This document shows, one piece after another, positions 53,244 to 62,077 of a DNA stretch of 64,000 nt. The first letter of the stretch is position 1, and each line of letters opens with the position of its first letter. Source of the DNA: Lachnospiraceae bacterium (lineage in GTDB: Bacteria; Bacillota; Clostridia; Lachnospirales; Lachnospiraceae); NCBI GenBank assembly GCA_019420465.1, contig JAHZHB010000119.1:1-64000 (forward strand). The letters are read 5' to 3'. Under the pieces are notes generated by a model, which made no database searches, was not told where the DNA came from, and saw only the letters and a list, made by a program, of their open reading frames with translations. A program made the translations under genes and the position numbers.

Positions 53244-54088
53244 AGTTCTGACCGTCTCCTTTTCAGATGACCGGCCAGATACCCTGCAGCTGCGGTCAGA
53301 ACACCACCCAGACCAAGTGCATACAGATATTCCCGCATCCAGCGGGAATCTGCTCTTTTCTCTGGTCTGGTACCATCCGCTGTCTGTATATCCTCTGTGC
53401 GTACACCTCTGACCAGAAGCCTCTGATTATTCACCCCATAGGGTGTACAGGTCAGAAGTGTGACCAGATCCCGGCCCTTTTCTATGGTCAGCCTCCCTGT
53501 ATCCTCCGGCCAGACGATACTGACCGCCTCGACACGGTATGTCAGCTGCTGCCCCAGAATGTCCAGATAAAACAGATCTCCCCTTTTCATCTTTTCCAGG
53601 TCCGTGAACAGTCTGGCTGTGTGCAGTCCGGTATGCCCGGTCAGTACAGCATGGGTGCTTTCCCCGCCTACCGGCACAGATGTACCTTCCAGATGCCCTG
53701 CTCCTTTTTGCAGGACATCGGCTGTCGTTCCCATATATACCGGCAGCTTCAATGCGAGCACAGGGATCTCCACATAGCCAAGCAGTGCATCTTTCATCTG
53801 TTTTCTCAACGCTTCGTAATGCGCATACCGATCCTTTTTTCCGTCGGCCATAAAAGGATCCACCAGCACTGCTGTTTCCTGTAACAGTGATGTATTGTAT
53901 TGTCCGGCATAGTCTCTCATGCGTTCCATATCGGCTCTTTTTTGTTCCTTTTCTTTCGTATAGGCTGCCACTACACGGCCAGCCTGCTCTTCCTGCCAGC
54001 TATTGCTGATCCAGGGGTACAGCATCAGAAATATCCCGGTCAGCATACACAGTCCTGCGCCTGTACATTGTGCGAGTTTTTTTCTCAT
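53240..54088 (-). CDS. Class C sortase
   Basis: This 282-residue sortase has an N-terminal span, the lid DPF (VLVDPFMAD), His (LTGHTGLH), Cys (VTLLTCTPYG) and Arg (NNQRLLVRG), plus a C-terminal span. Two class C sortases in one pilus locus are common, one for each pilin joint. ATG overlaps the pilin stop by 4 bases. Confidence 0.94.
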   Translation of the reverse strand: MRKKLAQCTGAGLCMLTGIFLMLYPWISNSWQEEQAGRVVAAYTKEKEQKRADMERMRDYAGQYNTSLLQETAVLVDPFMADGKKDRYAHYEALRKQMKDALLGYVEIPVLALKLPVYMGTTADVLQKGAGHLEGTSVPVGGESTHAVLTGHTGLHTARLFTDLEKMKRGDLFYLDILGQQLTYRVEAVSIVWPEDTGRLTIEKGRDLVTLLTCTPYGVNNQRLLVRGVRTEDIQTADGTRPEKRADSRWMREYLYALGLGGVLTAAAGYLAGHLKRRRSEL

Positions 54089-56301
54089 CTATTTCTCTTC
54101 TTCAGAAGCATACAGCCTGCACCTGCGATCAGAACCCCCAGAACCGTCACCAGATACAGTCCGTTTCCACCGGTCTGCGGCAGCAGAAATCCCCGGGTAT
54201 TGATCACTTCCAGCTGCACAACGGCATTTAATGACGCCGGATCAGCGCTGGCTGTCGCACTGTCACAGACCATCTGTGTCTCCTGTCCATTGACTGTAGC
54301 TGTCGCACTGTGGATGTCTCCTTCATACAGCGGTGTTTTGCCAGTACTGCGGCCATTTGTCTCCTCATGTACCGGTCCGGACACCGGACTGTCACCTTCC
54401 CAGGCACTTTTTGCATCCGTTACCAGCTGGCCATCCTCATTTCGGATCCCGTCACCGTATGCCTTTACTATGGTGTCCTCTGACTTTTCCGTCAGTCCTG
54501 TCGTTCCTGCCACAGAAGCGATCACCTCACGATCCGCAGCCCTGATCGTGATATCCACCGGCTCCTTTAACAGCTGGTAGCCGTCCGCTGTTGTCACCTC
54601 TGTCAGCACATAGCTGTCTCCCTCCAGGCCATAGAGCCACAGTTTCCCGTCACTATCAGGGCAAAACAGCGTCGCCTCATCTTCCTTTTCGGTCTTTTGT
54701 TTCACATAATAAAGTCCCTTCTGTCCGGAGCCATCCGCAATGAGATAACACCGGTCGGTACTGTTATACAGGCGAAACTGCACCTTGTCTGGCAGCGGAA
54801 TATCCTCAGGCTTTGGTGAAAAAGTTTTCTTAAGATCGATCCCGTAGGTATACACGTAGTTTCGGTCCTCCAGCGTACTGCTGTAATCGTACGATGTACG
54901 GCTCCATGTCAGCTGCACATCATTCGGATTTCCCTCATCGCCGAGCACGATCCTCGCATCCGGTGTAAGCGTTGCTGTATAAAAGACCACCATATACAGA
55001 CCACTGGCGTTTTTTCTTCCATCAAACGGACTGTCCCCGTCACCGCCATTGACCCTTTTTAAGCCTTTTTCATTCAGCTCCACTGTCATCTGTGAACGCT
55101 GTTTCCCATCTTTATCCTTCTGCACATCACCGTAGGTTACCGTATACAGCCCCGAGGACGGTGTCCATATATCCAGTGCTTTTTCCTGCAGATTGCCAGT
55201 GGCATCCCCTGCATTCTTATACCAGGCGACCCGCACATCGCGGTTATACATAAGCCCCTGACTCAGCTGATCCGTAAAGCTGTAGCGGTTCAGCCAAGTA
55301 GCCTTTGACGTGATGCGGGGCATACGGGATACCAGTGTATACTCCAGCGTATCGCCCGCAGAAGCCGTCGCGGTATCCCCGTAGGCTGCCCCGCCCTCCT
55401 GTCGCACACTTTTATCCAGGGTAGGATTTCCGGTCTGGTTCTTCGGATAGCAGACCATATCGTACAGCCACGCATCACCACCGGCATAGCCTGTCTGCTC
55501 ATCCTCCTCTCCCGACGCAGTACTGGTAAACGGCAGGGAAACAAACCAGGGATCCACCGTATCCGTCACCATCTCCGGTACTTCTGTTTCCACGACCAGA
55601 TACAGCCCCTGTAAAAGCCCTTCAGCCTTTGTCACACCCCTGGCATCTGTCTTTGGCAGAGAAAACGCTTCCTGCCGGGCAGCGCCATCCCGATTGTCAT
55701 CTGCACGGCCATACGTATACAGATAGCTTTCCAACGCATCCTTAGTCCCGGTCTCATCCTCCAGAAGCCTCTTTTGCAGCGCCTTTGACAGCTGTGTGGC
55801 CGTGTAATGTAGTGTATCCGCCGCATAGCAGTTCCATGTAAGACCCGGCTGCGTCATATCAACAGCATCCCCGCTGTCCAGTCCGAGAATTTTTCTCAGT
55901 TTCTCCGGTATCTCATATACCAGCCGGATCTCATTGTCCGCTCCATCCGTCCTGCTGTACACCTCCATACTGCCTGTACGCAGACAGGTAAACTGCACAC
56001 CCTCTACGGCATAATCCGAAAGCACCGTTTCCATCCGGCCATCACTTAAGCCTGTGGCCTTTGTCTGTCCGCGATGGTATACTCCGGCAGCCTCCGCCGC
56101 TGTAATATCGTACTTATGGATCGTCAGTGAACCTTTTCTCTCCGGATCCGGCACTGTAACTTCGGCCGCTATAGATTCTTCTTTTCCCTTTTTTTCCTGC
56201 TGTGGCACCCCGGACGATGCCTTTACCGAAAACGGTAATCCCCACCATACTGCCACCAGCAGCAACAGCACAGCACAAAGACGCTGATTTTTTCTTTGCA
56301 T
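54085..56301 (-). CDS. LPXTG pilus backbone protein (SpaH/EbpB type)
   Basis: This 738-residue protein has a signal peptide, a pilin motif (DMVCYPKNQTGNPTLDKS; the Lys is the likely joining residue), Cna-B-type domains with E-box-like YVLTEVTTADGYQLL, and the sorting signal LPQTGGNGLYLVTVLGVLIAGAGC with a basic tail. It is the main shaft pilin, joined by the two sortases that follow. First gene of the operon, with promoter and a GGAG-type site 6 bases upstream. Confidence 0.93.
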   Translation of the reverse strand: MQRKNQRLCAVLLLLVAVWWGLPFSVKASSGVPQQEKKGKEESIAAEVTVPDPERKGSLTIHKYDITAAEAAGVYHRGQTKATGLSDGRMETVLSDYAVEGVQFTCLRTGSMEVYSRTDGADNEIRLVYEIPEKLRKILGLDSGDAVDMTQPGLTWNCYAADTLHYTATQLSKALQKRLLEDETGTKDALESYLYTYGRADDNRDGAARQEAFSLPKTDARGVTKAEGLLQGLYLVVETEVPEMVTDTVDPWFVSLPFTSTASGEEDEQTGYAGGDAWLYDMVCYPKNQTGNPTLDKSVRQEGGAAYGDTATASAGDTLEYTLVSRMPRITSKATWLNRYSFTDQLSQGLMYNRDVRVAWYKNAGDATGNLQEKALDIWTPSSGLYTVTYGDVQKDKDGKQRSQMTVELNEKGLKRVNGGDGDSPFDGRKNASGLYMVVFYTATLTPDARIVLGDEGNPNDVQLTWSRTSYDYSSTLEDRNYVYTYGIDLKKTFSPKPEDIPLPDKVQFRLYNSTDRCYLIADGSGQKGLYYVKQKTEKEDEATLFCPDSDGKLWLYGLEGDSYVLTEVTTADGYQLLKEPVDITIRAADREVIASVAGTTGLTEKSEDTIVKAYGDGIRNEDGQLVTDAKSAWEGDSPVSGPVHEETNGRSTGKTPLYEGDIHSATATVNGQETQMVCDSATASADPASLNAVVQLEVINTRGFLLPQTGGNGLYLVTVLGVLIAGAGCMLLKKRNR

Positions 56302-56343
56302 AAAACTGTCTCCTTATTCTGTTATCGTTTTGTCTTGGAACAT

Positions 56344-56421
56344 ATCTCAGAACTGAGATGTACAGAAATGTCGCCCTTTGGCGTCTATATTTATAGTAGC
56401 ATATCCTTTATGCTGTGTAAA
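56344..56421 (-). promoter_or_regulatory. Pilus operon promoter and 5' leader with inverted repeat
   Basis: TTTACA (56416-56421) and TACTAT (56393-56398) are 17 bases apart on the minus strand. The leader contains the inverted repeat ATCTCAG/CTGAGAT (56344-56350 with 56353-56359) and a GCC...GGC hairpin, possible sites for regulation. The rest of the spacer to 56540 holds nothing recognised. Confidence 0.75.
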
Positions 56422-56540
56422 GACAAAAATACAAAATAATTTCAGATGAAATTTTATGTTACTTACTGGTAGTACCTCTGGTTTCCTGCTGCTATGTATG
56501 TAAAGCAATATTGGAAATGATACTGGATTGTCCTCATTTC

Positions 56541-56588
56541 AAAAAAGCTGCCACAAATCCATTCCCTCCAGATGGATTTGTGGCAGCT
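56541..56588 (-). terminator. Terminator of asnA
   Basis: A perfect 17-base inverted repeat (56546-56562 with 56572-56588) is followed by six T residues on the minus strand (56541-56546). Confidence 0.93.
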
Positions 56589-56652
56589 CCTGCTTTTTAT
56601 TCATTTTCAAATAACTATAGTATATATTCAGAACGTTGATACAGTCAGATGG

Positions 56653-57663
56653 TTACAAAAGCTTAATCCCTGCAGCCTCCATCTCTTTCATCGTCTCCTC
56701 CGGCCACATCGAAGCCTGCACTTCGCCGATATGCGCCTTTCGGAGGTAGAACATACAGATACGGGACTGGCCGATACCGCCGCCTACGGTGTAGGGCAGC
56801 TGTTTCTCGAGTATCGCTTTCTGGAACGGCAGCTCTGCTCTCTCCGGGCAGCCGGCTTTTTCCAGCTGTTCACGCAGACTGTCTTCGTCCACACGGATAC
56901 CCATCGAAGACAGCTCCAACGCGATATCCAGTACCGGATAGTACACGATGATATCTCCGTTTAATTTCCAGTCATCGTAGTCCGGTGCACGACCGTCATG
57001 CTTCTGTCCGGAGGCCAGCTTGTCTCCGATCTGCATGATAAATACAGCGCCTTTGAGCTTTGCGATGCGGTACTCTCGCTCCTTTGGCGTACAGTCCGGA
57101 TACATGTCTTCGAGCTCCTGCGTCGTGATAAAGGAAATCTCTGTCGGCAGGATCTCCTCGATATAATCATACTGCAGAGACATATATGTCTCCGTAGCCT
57201 TCAGTGCCTTGTAGACATTGCGCACAACAGACTGCAAATACTCCACTGTACGCTCTTCTTTGGTGATGATCTTTTCCCAGTCCCACTGATCGACGTAGAT
57301 CGAATGGATATTGTCGGTCTCTTCATCACGACGGATCGCATTCATATCCGTGTATAAGCCTCTGCCATGGGCAAAGCCGTATTTCTTTAACGCGTAGCGT
57401 TTCCATTTGGCCAGAGAATGTACGATCTCCGCCTCGGCACCGTCCTGCTCCTTGATATCAAAGCTGACCGGACGTTCCACACCGTTTAAGTTGTCATTGA
57501 GTCCGGAATGCGGATCGACAAAAAGCGGTGCCGTCACACGCAAAAGCTTCAGTCTGGTCGTCAGTGCCTGCTGAAAATAGTCCTTTACCATCTTGATCGC
57601 TACCTGGGTATCGTACAGATCCAGCGCGGAGGTATAGTTTTCAGGTAATATCAGTTTACTCAT
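56653..57663 (-). CDS. asnA: Aspartate-ammonia ligase
   Basis: This 336-residue class II synthetase-like enzyme makes asparagine from aspartate, ammonia and ATP. Matching motifs are [24 protein letters not shown] at the N-terminus, [19 protein letters not shown], and the C-terminal [21 protein letters not shown]. Length matches AsnA (about 330). The start at 57663 (MSKLILPEN) has GGGG 5-6 bases upstream. It follows the BlaI-type regulator by 80 bases and may be co-transcribed. Confidence 0.97.
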   Translation of the reverse strand: MSKLILPENYTSALDLYDTQVAIKMVKDYFQQALTTRLKLLRVTAPLFVDPHSGLNDNLNGVERPVSFDIKEQDGAEAEIVHSLAKWKRYALKKYGFAHGRGLYTDMNAIRRDEETDNIHSIYVDQWDWEKIITKEERTVEYLQSVVRNVYKALKATETYMSLQYDYIEEILPTEISFITTQELEDMYPDCTPKEREYRIAKLKGAVFIMQIGDKLASGQKHDGRAPDYDDWKLNGDIIVYYPVLDIALELSSMGIRVDEDSLREQLEKAGCPERAELPFQKAILEKQLPYTVGGGIGQSRICMFYLRKAHIGEVQASMWPEETMKEMEAAGIKLL

Positions 57664-57743
57664 CTTTTTCCCCTGCTTTATATTTACTTTGCGGCCTGAT
57701 ATGGCAAGTCTTATTTTATCAGGCAGCATATTTTAAAAACTGA

Positions 57744-58064
57744 CTAGCCCAGTACACGCTCTGCCAGCTGGCTGAAACGGTCTTTGTCACCCTGACAGAA
57801 CTCTGTAAACAGCTCTTTCATCTGTGCCTCTACAAAATCATCTACCGGTACCAGTGCGATCACATAGCTGTTTCTGCCACGGCGCTCCTTGCGGATATAC
57901 TGCTTCTGTTCGATCTTCATCAGGAATGTGGCCAGTGTCGTTCTGGCATACACCTCACCCTTTTTGGTGTGAAGCTCCTGTCTGAGTGCTGTCTCAGCGA
58001 TCTCACCGCCATTGCACCATACTACACGCATAATTTCCATTTCGCTGTTTGTCAAACGTTCCAT
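57744..58064 (-). CDS. BlaI/MecI/CopY family transcriptional regulator
   Basis: This 106-residue winged-helix repressor (MERLTNSEMEIMRVVW; ARTTLATFLMKIEQKQYIRKERRGRN) matches the BlaI family, whose dimer binds TACA...TGTA sites. No BlaR1-type sensor gene is adjacent. GGAGGAGAGAGACC precedes the ATG. A BlaI-type palindrome lies in its promoter, suggesting autoregulation. Confidence 0.9.
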   Translation of the reverse strand: MERLTNSEMEIMRVVWCNGGEIAETALRQELHTKKGEVYARTTLATFLMKIEQKQYIRKERRGRNSYVIALVPVDDFVEAQMKELFTEFCQGDKDRFSQLAERVLG

Positions 58065-58094
58065 GGTCTCTCTCCTCCATACTTTGATAGGTCT

Positions 58095-58124
58095 ATTATA
58101 GTATACCTGTTACATGTAGGACAA
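58095..58124 (-). promoter_or_regulatory. Promoter of the BlaI-type gene with an internal TACATGTA palindrome
   Basis: TTGTCC (58119-58124) and TATAAT (58095-58100) are 18 bases apart on the minus strand, and TACATGTA (58111-58118) lies in the spacer. This palindrome resembles BlaI/MecI operators (TACA...TGTA). Divergent XRE gene lies about 95 bases away. Confidence 0.65.
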
Positions 58125-58217
58125 TACTTCTGTGAACTTATTTTTCTTCCAATATTTTCTTACACTGTGTATATGGCATTTGGCCCACTTTTTTCCCCAT
58201 TTAAGAAAGGAATGCCT

Positions 58218-58463
58218 ATGAAAACATATGATTTTGGACATATCGAGATCCATCTCGACCGTCTGCTGGAAGAAAAAGGACTCAGCAAAAACAAACTGTC
58301 CCAACGCGCAGAAATGCAACGAACACAGATCAATCATTTCTGCAACAATGATATTTCGCGGCTGGACACCGCTGTGCTGGCACGGATCTGTGCCACACTG
58401 AACTGTTCTATCGCCGACCTGCTGGAATATATCCCGCCGGAAAGCACAGACAGCCCCCTTTAA
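58218..58463 (+). CDS. XRE family helix-turn-helix regulator (short)
   Basis: This 81-residue single-domain HTH protein (HLDRLLEEKGLSKNKLSQRAEMQRTQINHF core; C-terminal ICATLNCSIADLLEYIP) matches the small YozG/Cro-like class. The start at 58218 (MKTYDFG) has AAAGGA 6 bases upstream. Target genes unknown; it is divergent from the BlaI-type gene and asnA. Confidence 0.9.
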   Translation: MKTYDFGHIEIHLDRLLEEKGLSKNKLSQRAEMQRTQINHFCNNDISRLDTAVLARICATLNCSIADLLEYIPPESTDSPL

Positions 58464-58659
58464 TTCTACATTTTACATCGCTTTAGGCTTTCAGAAAAGC
58501 CCTAATTTGCAACAAACACAATTTTTCACAAATTATACATATTCTCCGGCCATTTTTCTCTGATGATGGTCTTTTTGCTGTTACTTTTTCAGATACCCCA
58601 AAATAAGCTTCGTCCAACAGACCGCTTATGACTGTACACCATAAATCAAAATGGGTCCA
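58464..58659. other. AT-rich spacer after the XRE gene
   Basis: Only a weak hairpin (about 58480-58506, TTAGGCTTT/AAAAGCCCTAA) is seen after the XRE stop; no gene is supported here. Confidence 0.4.
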
Positions 58660-58687
58660 CTGGACCAATTATTGATATGCATGGCAA
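58660..58687. repeat. Short interspersed repeat, second copy
   Basis: This 28-base sequence matches 37734-37761 at 25 of 28 positions (CTGGAYCAATTATKGATATSCATGGCAA as a degenerate form, shown in parts). Both copies lie just before a bidirectional terminator between convergent genes. Confidence 0.6.
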
Positions 58688-58690
58688 ATC

Positions 58691-58734
58691 AAAAACAGAG
58701 ATATCTGCCTTGATCGGGCAGTATCTCTGTTTTT
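58691..58734. terminator. Bidirectional terminator
   Basis: Arms 58691-58709 and 58717-58734 pair over 18 bases (one bulge); the ends are A-rich on one side and T-rich on the other, so it can act for the XRE gene and the TetR gene. Confidence 0.85.
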
Positions 58735-58777
58735 CCATAGCATCTATAGCCTTCTTTATGTCACTGTACAGCCATCT

Positions 58778-59365
58778 TTATGCACGACGCTCTGCTGCTT
58801 TGCCATATGTTTTCTCACTACACTGGCTGATCAGTGTGTCAATCGTCAGCTCGAACGTATCTGAAAGTCGCGCAAGTAATACCTCACCATCCTCTTTCAT
58901 TCCGTCCATGATCCAGTGACGCGTATAATCTACCATCGCACAACTGTAAAAACTGACGATATACTGGATATCCACTTCCTCCAGAGCCGCATGCTCTGCT
59001 CTTTGCTCCACAAAGGGACGGACAAAATCCCGAATGACATTAACCAGATAATTCATCAGAATATCCTGATGTCTGGATCTGGCCAGATGCAGCACCGCAC
59101 TTTTATACTGCAGGATGATCCTTGCCGCTGACAGATACGCCTCGTAAAATGTCCGTTCTTCCGTATGACGGGCACGCAGCTGTTCTCTGTCCTCCCGGAA
59201 AATATCTTCCAGTACATCATAGATATCTCTGTAATAATAATAAAATGTATTTCGATTCAGCTCGCAGCGCATAACGATATCTTTGACTGTCACTTTGTCA
59301 AACGGCTTCTCCTCCAGCAGTTCAAGACATGCATTTCGTATAGCCTGCTTTGTAAATTTCGACAT
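58778..59365 (-). CDS. TetR family transcriptional regulator
   Basis: This 195-residue protein has an N-terminal TetR helix-turn-helix (DKVTVKDIVMRCELNRNTFYYYYRD, about residues 22-46) and a ligand domain of the DhaS-like class. Single gene with no obvious target next to it. Confidence 0.93.
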   Translation of the reverse strand: MSKFTKQAIRNACLELLEEKPFDKVTVKDIVMRCELNRNTFYYYYRDIYDVLEDIFREDREQLRARHTEERTFYEAYLSAARIILQYKSAVLHLARSRHQDILMNYLVNVIRDFVRPFVEQRAEHAALEEVDIQYIVSFYSCAMVDYTRHWIMDGMKEDGEVLLARLSDTFELTIDTLISQCSEKTYGKAAERRA

Positions 59366-59466
59366 ATCTTTTGCTCCACTCTTTCACTTACAGGTGTCTC
59401 AAACTCAGATTATATCGGTTTTTCTCTTTTTCTGCAAGCGACAAACCCAAAGGGACTGTCGCATAC

Positions 59467-60495
59467 TTAACAATCCAGATAAGCGACCAGAAGACGCAGG
59501 GTGTTCTCCACAGCATCCACATGTGACCGCTCATAGCCATGAGAGGCATAAACACCCGGGCCGATCAGTCCATGCTTTGCATCTGCCCCCGCCTCCAGCG
59601 CAGCATCTGCATCTGACCCATAATGCGGATACACATCGGCTGCATAGGAAATATGATGCTCCTTTGCCGTAGCGATCAGCTTTCTCACCACATCATAATG
59701 ATAGGGTCCGCCACCATCCTTGACACAGATGGATACCTGATGTTCATCACATTCCAGTCCCTTACCGATACAGCCCATATCTACAGACAGAAGCTCCTCG
59801 ATATCGTCTGCCACCGGCGCACAGGCACCGTGACCGACCTCTTCAAAGACTGTGATATGCTCATAGACCTTTCGTTTTAAGTCCACATGCTCTTCTTTGA
59901 CATACTTCGCATAGCCAAGCAGGATCGCCGCACTCAGTTTGTCATCCAGAAAACGGCTCTTGATATAGCCGGAGGCTGTCACGCGTGTACGTGGCTCCAC
60001 ACAGACAATGCAGCCGTTTTCGATACCAAGCTTTAATACATCCTCTTTCGTATGCACATCTTCATCCAGCACGACCTCTACCGTATCAAAACTTCGCTTT
60101 GTATCACTGAACTCCCCGTTTACATGAATTGAGGCATCGATCAGCTGGATCGTACCTTCGTAAACCCTGCCGTCAAAGCTGTAGACATGGCAGTTTTCTG
60201 TCTCTGTATTGTTGGCATTTAAACCGCCAAGCGGTGTCAGACGCAGACATCCATCTGCTTTGATCTCGGCTACCATCGCCCCCAGTGTATCGGTATGGGC
60301 CATCAGCACTACCGGTGTGCTTTCACCGCCAAGGCAGACGCAGACACCACCTTTTTTTGTCTGCCAGGGTGTATAGCCCAGGCGGGTGTATTCCGCCATC
60401 AGATAATCCGCTACCTGCTGTGTGAAACCGGTTGGGCTGTCGATTGACAGCAGCTGTTTCATCTGTTCAATGATATACTCTGTATATTTCTTCAT
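59467..60495 (-). CDS. M42 family metallopeptidase
   Basis: This 342-residue enzyme has the M42 features VLMAHTDTLGAMV, RFLDDKLSAAILLGYAK, VFEEVGHGA and YPHYGSDADAALEAG. It is a cytosolic, zinc- or cobalt-dependent aminopeptidase or deblocking enzyme. A hairpin (59438-59462) just after the stop is a weak terminator candidate. It follows the HD gene by 33 bases. Confidence 0.93.
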   Translation of the reverse strand: MKKYTEYIIEQMKQLLSIDSPTGFTQQVADYLMAEYTRLGYTPWQTKKGGVCVCLGGESTPVVLMAHTDTLGAMVAEIKADGCLRLTPLGGLNANNTETENCHVYSFDGRVYEGTIQLIDASIHVNGEFSDTKRSFDTVEVVLDEDVHTKEDVLKLGIENGCIVCVEPRTRVTASGYIKSRFLDDKLSAAILLGYAKYVKEEHVDLKRKVYEHITVFEEVGHGACAPVADDIEELLSVDMGCIGKGLECDEHQVSICVKDGGGPYHYDVVRKLIATAKEHHISYAADVYPHYGSDADAALEAGADAKHGLIGPGVYASHGYERSHVDAVENTLRLLVAYLDC

Positions 60496-60528
60496 AAAAT
60501 ACGATCTCCTGTATTACCTGTCTGTTTT

Positions 60529-61134
60529 TTATGCATTTTCCTGTTCCATCGCCTCTGCCACACTGTCCTCGCAGCTTCTCATGGCCTCGATCGTTTTAGC
60601 GAACAGCTCATCCAGCTCCCAGCCAAGCTTTTCGGCACCTTCACGGATCACCTCGCGGGAACATCCGGCAGCAAAATGCTTGTCTTTAAACTTCTTTTTC
60701 AGGCTTTTTACTTCCATATCCTTTGTACTTTTGGAGGGACGCATCAGCGCGCAGGACCAGATCAGTCCGGTCAGCTCATCTGCGGCAAACAGGACTTTCT
60801 CCATCTCCAGTACCGGCTCTACATCGCAGCAGATCCCATAGCCATGGGAACAGATCGCATGGATCATTTTTTCATTTACATTTCCCTTTTTTAAAAGCTC
60901 CGGTGCCTTTGTGCAGTGTTCCTGTGGATACATCTCAAAGTCAATATCATGCAGAAGACCTACCTGGCCCCAGAATTCTTCTTCATCGGCATGCCCCAAC
61001 GCTCTGGCATACCAGCGCATCACACCCTCCACTGTCAGGGCATGGCGAATATGAAAATTATCTTTATTATATGTTTTCAGCAGTGCCAGCGCTTCATCGC
61101 GGGTGATACTGCTCTGTAAAGTTTCAGTTGACAT
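60529..61134 (-). CDS. HD domain hydrolase
   Basis: This 201-residue protein has the HD motif (NFHIRHALTVEGVMRWYA; GLLHDIDFEMYPQEH; AICSHGY). It belongs to the small COG2316-type metal-dependent phosphohydrolases; the substrate is unknown. The start at 61134 (MSTETLQ) has AAAGGAGG upstream. It lies 40 bases after nrdG. Confidence 0.88.
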   Translation of the reverse strand: MSTETLQSSITRDEALALLKTYNKDNFHIRHALTVEGVMRWYARALGHADEEEFWGQVGLLHDIDFEMYPQEHCTKAPELLKKGNVNEKMIHAICSHGYGICCDVEPVLEMEKVLFAADELTGLIWSCALMRPSKSTKDMEVKSLKKKFKDKHFAAGCSREVIREGAEKLGWELDELFAKTIEAMRSCEDSVAEAMEQENA

Positions 61135-61174
61135 ACTTTGCCACCTCCTTTGTCGTTGCTTCTTTTGTCTTATC

Positions 61175-61711
61175 CTAACGCTCATTCATCAGCTCATCCA
61201 TCAGAACAATGTGGTCGTTTTTCAGCGTTTCTTTCATATTGATAATACGCTGGTTTTCCGAGCCACGGAAACGGATGCGCAGATTTTTCTTTTCTTCAAT
61301 AAATCGACCGTCTACAAGAACATCGATATTTGAAAAGATCTCCTGTGTCAGCTCCCCGCAGTTGCCACGTGTATCGCCGTTTAGCTCTTCAAACGTAAAA
61401 CCAGTATACATCCAGATAGTTTTGTCTGGAAGAGCTTCTCTGACGGCTTTGATCAGAGGCAGAAGCTCCTTCTGGTTTTCCGGTTCAAAGGGCTCTCCAC
61501 CGAGTATCGTAAGACCGGCGATATGTGAAGGCTCCAGCTCTTTTAGAAGCTCCTGTCTGGTTTCTTCTGTAAACGGCTCGCCAAAATCGAAATCCCAGGT
61601 CTGCTGACTGAAGCAGTTTTTGCAGTGATTGCGACAGCCGGAAACAAAAAGGGAGACCCGGACGCCGACACCGTTTTCTATACTGAAGCTTTTGATATTT
61701 CCATAATGCAT
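61175..61711 (-). CDS. nrdG: Anaerobic ribonucleotide reductase activating protein
   Basis: This 178-residue radical SAM protein has the CX3CX2C motif (GCRNHCKNCF), the GGEP motif and the length of NrdG. It makes the glycyl radical of NrdD. No nrdD gene lies next to it; downstream is the HD gene. AAAGG precedes the ATG; a strong leader hairpin lies about 18 bases upstream. Confidence 0.95.
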   Translation of the reverse strand: MHYGNIKSFSIENGVGVRVSLFVSGCRNHCKNCFSQQTWDFDFGEPFTEETRQELLKELEPSHIAGLTILGGEPFEPENQKELLPLIKAVREALPDKTIWMYTGFTFEELNGDTRGNCGELTQEIFSNIDVLVDGRFIEEKKNLRIRFRGSENQRIINMKETLKNDHIVLMDELMNER

Positions 61712-62077
61712 ATGCCTTTACCTGCCCAAAGAGCCCGCACCATAAACGATGCGGGCTCTTGTCCTGGGTTCTTTCCTTCCTTCTATCACAATACAAGACG
61801 TAAATTTCGATACATAAAGTCTGTGCCGCAAAAACCGTATTCACTCTGAAGAGAATACCGGATGCTTTTGCAACATCTTTTATATTATATCGTGTTTCTC
61901 TTCATATTTCAATATGGCTTTTTGCTTATATTTTTATGGTTTCTTTAGGTATTTTTTATATTTATTGTTGGCTGGCTGTGACTTTTGTGAGGTTTGCCAA
62001 TGACCTGCTCCTCAAAATAAAACAATTCTTCAAATTTTTTGCCCGGCACAATGCACAGGATCAAAGCATCCCTGTTC
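61712..62077. other. Spacer between pucR-type gene and nrdG, with hairpins
   Basis: A perfect 11-base hairpin (61729-61739 with 61750-61760) lies in the nrdG leader. A second, imperfect hairpin spans about 61829-61868 (GTATTC/GAATAC core, with GCAAAA/TTTTGC outer ends). On the minus strand ACACGATATA (61886-61895) resembles half of an NrdR box. No gene is supported. Confidence 0.5.

Noticed and set aside
58483..58668. 61-residue minus-strand reading between XRE and TetR genes
   Set aside because: It would start at a TTG without a ribosome-binding site and covers the repeat; no family recognised.
59438..59462. Hairpin after the M42 peptidase as a terminator
   Set aside because: Stem GCGACA/TGTCGC is clear but no T-run follows on the minus strand; noted only as weak.
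61886..61895. NrdR-box-like ACACGATATA upstream of nrdG
   Set aside because: Only one half-site with a mismatch; NrdR sites normally come as paired full palindromes.
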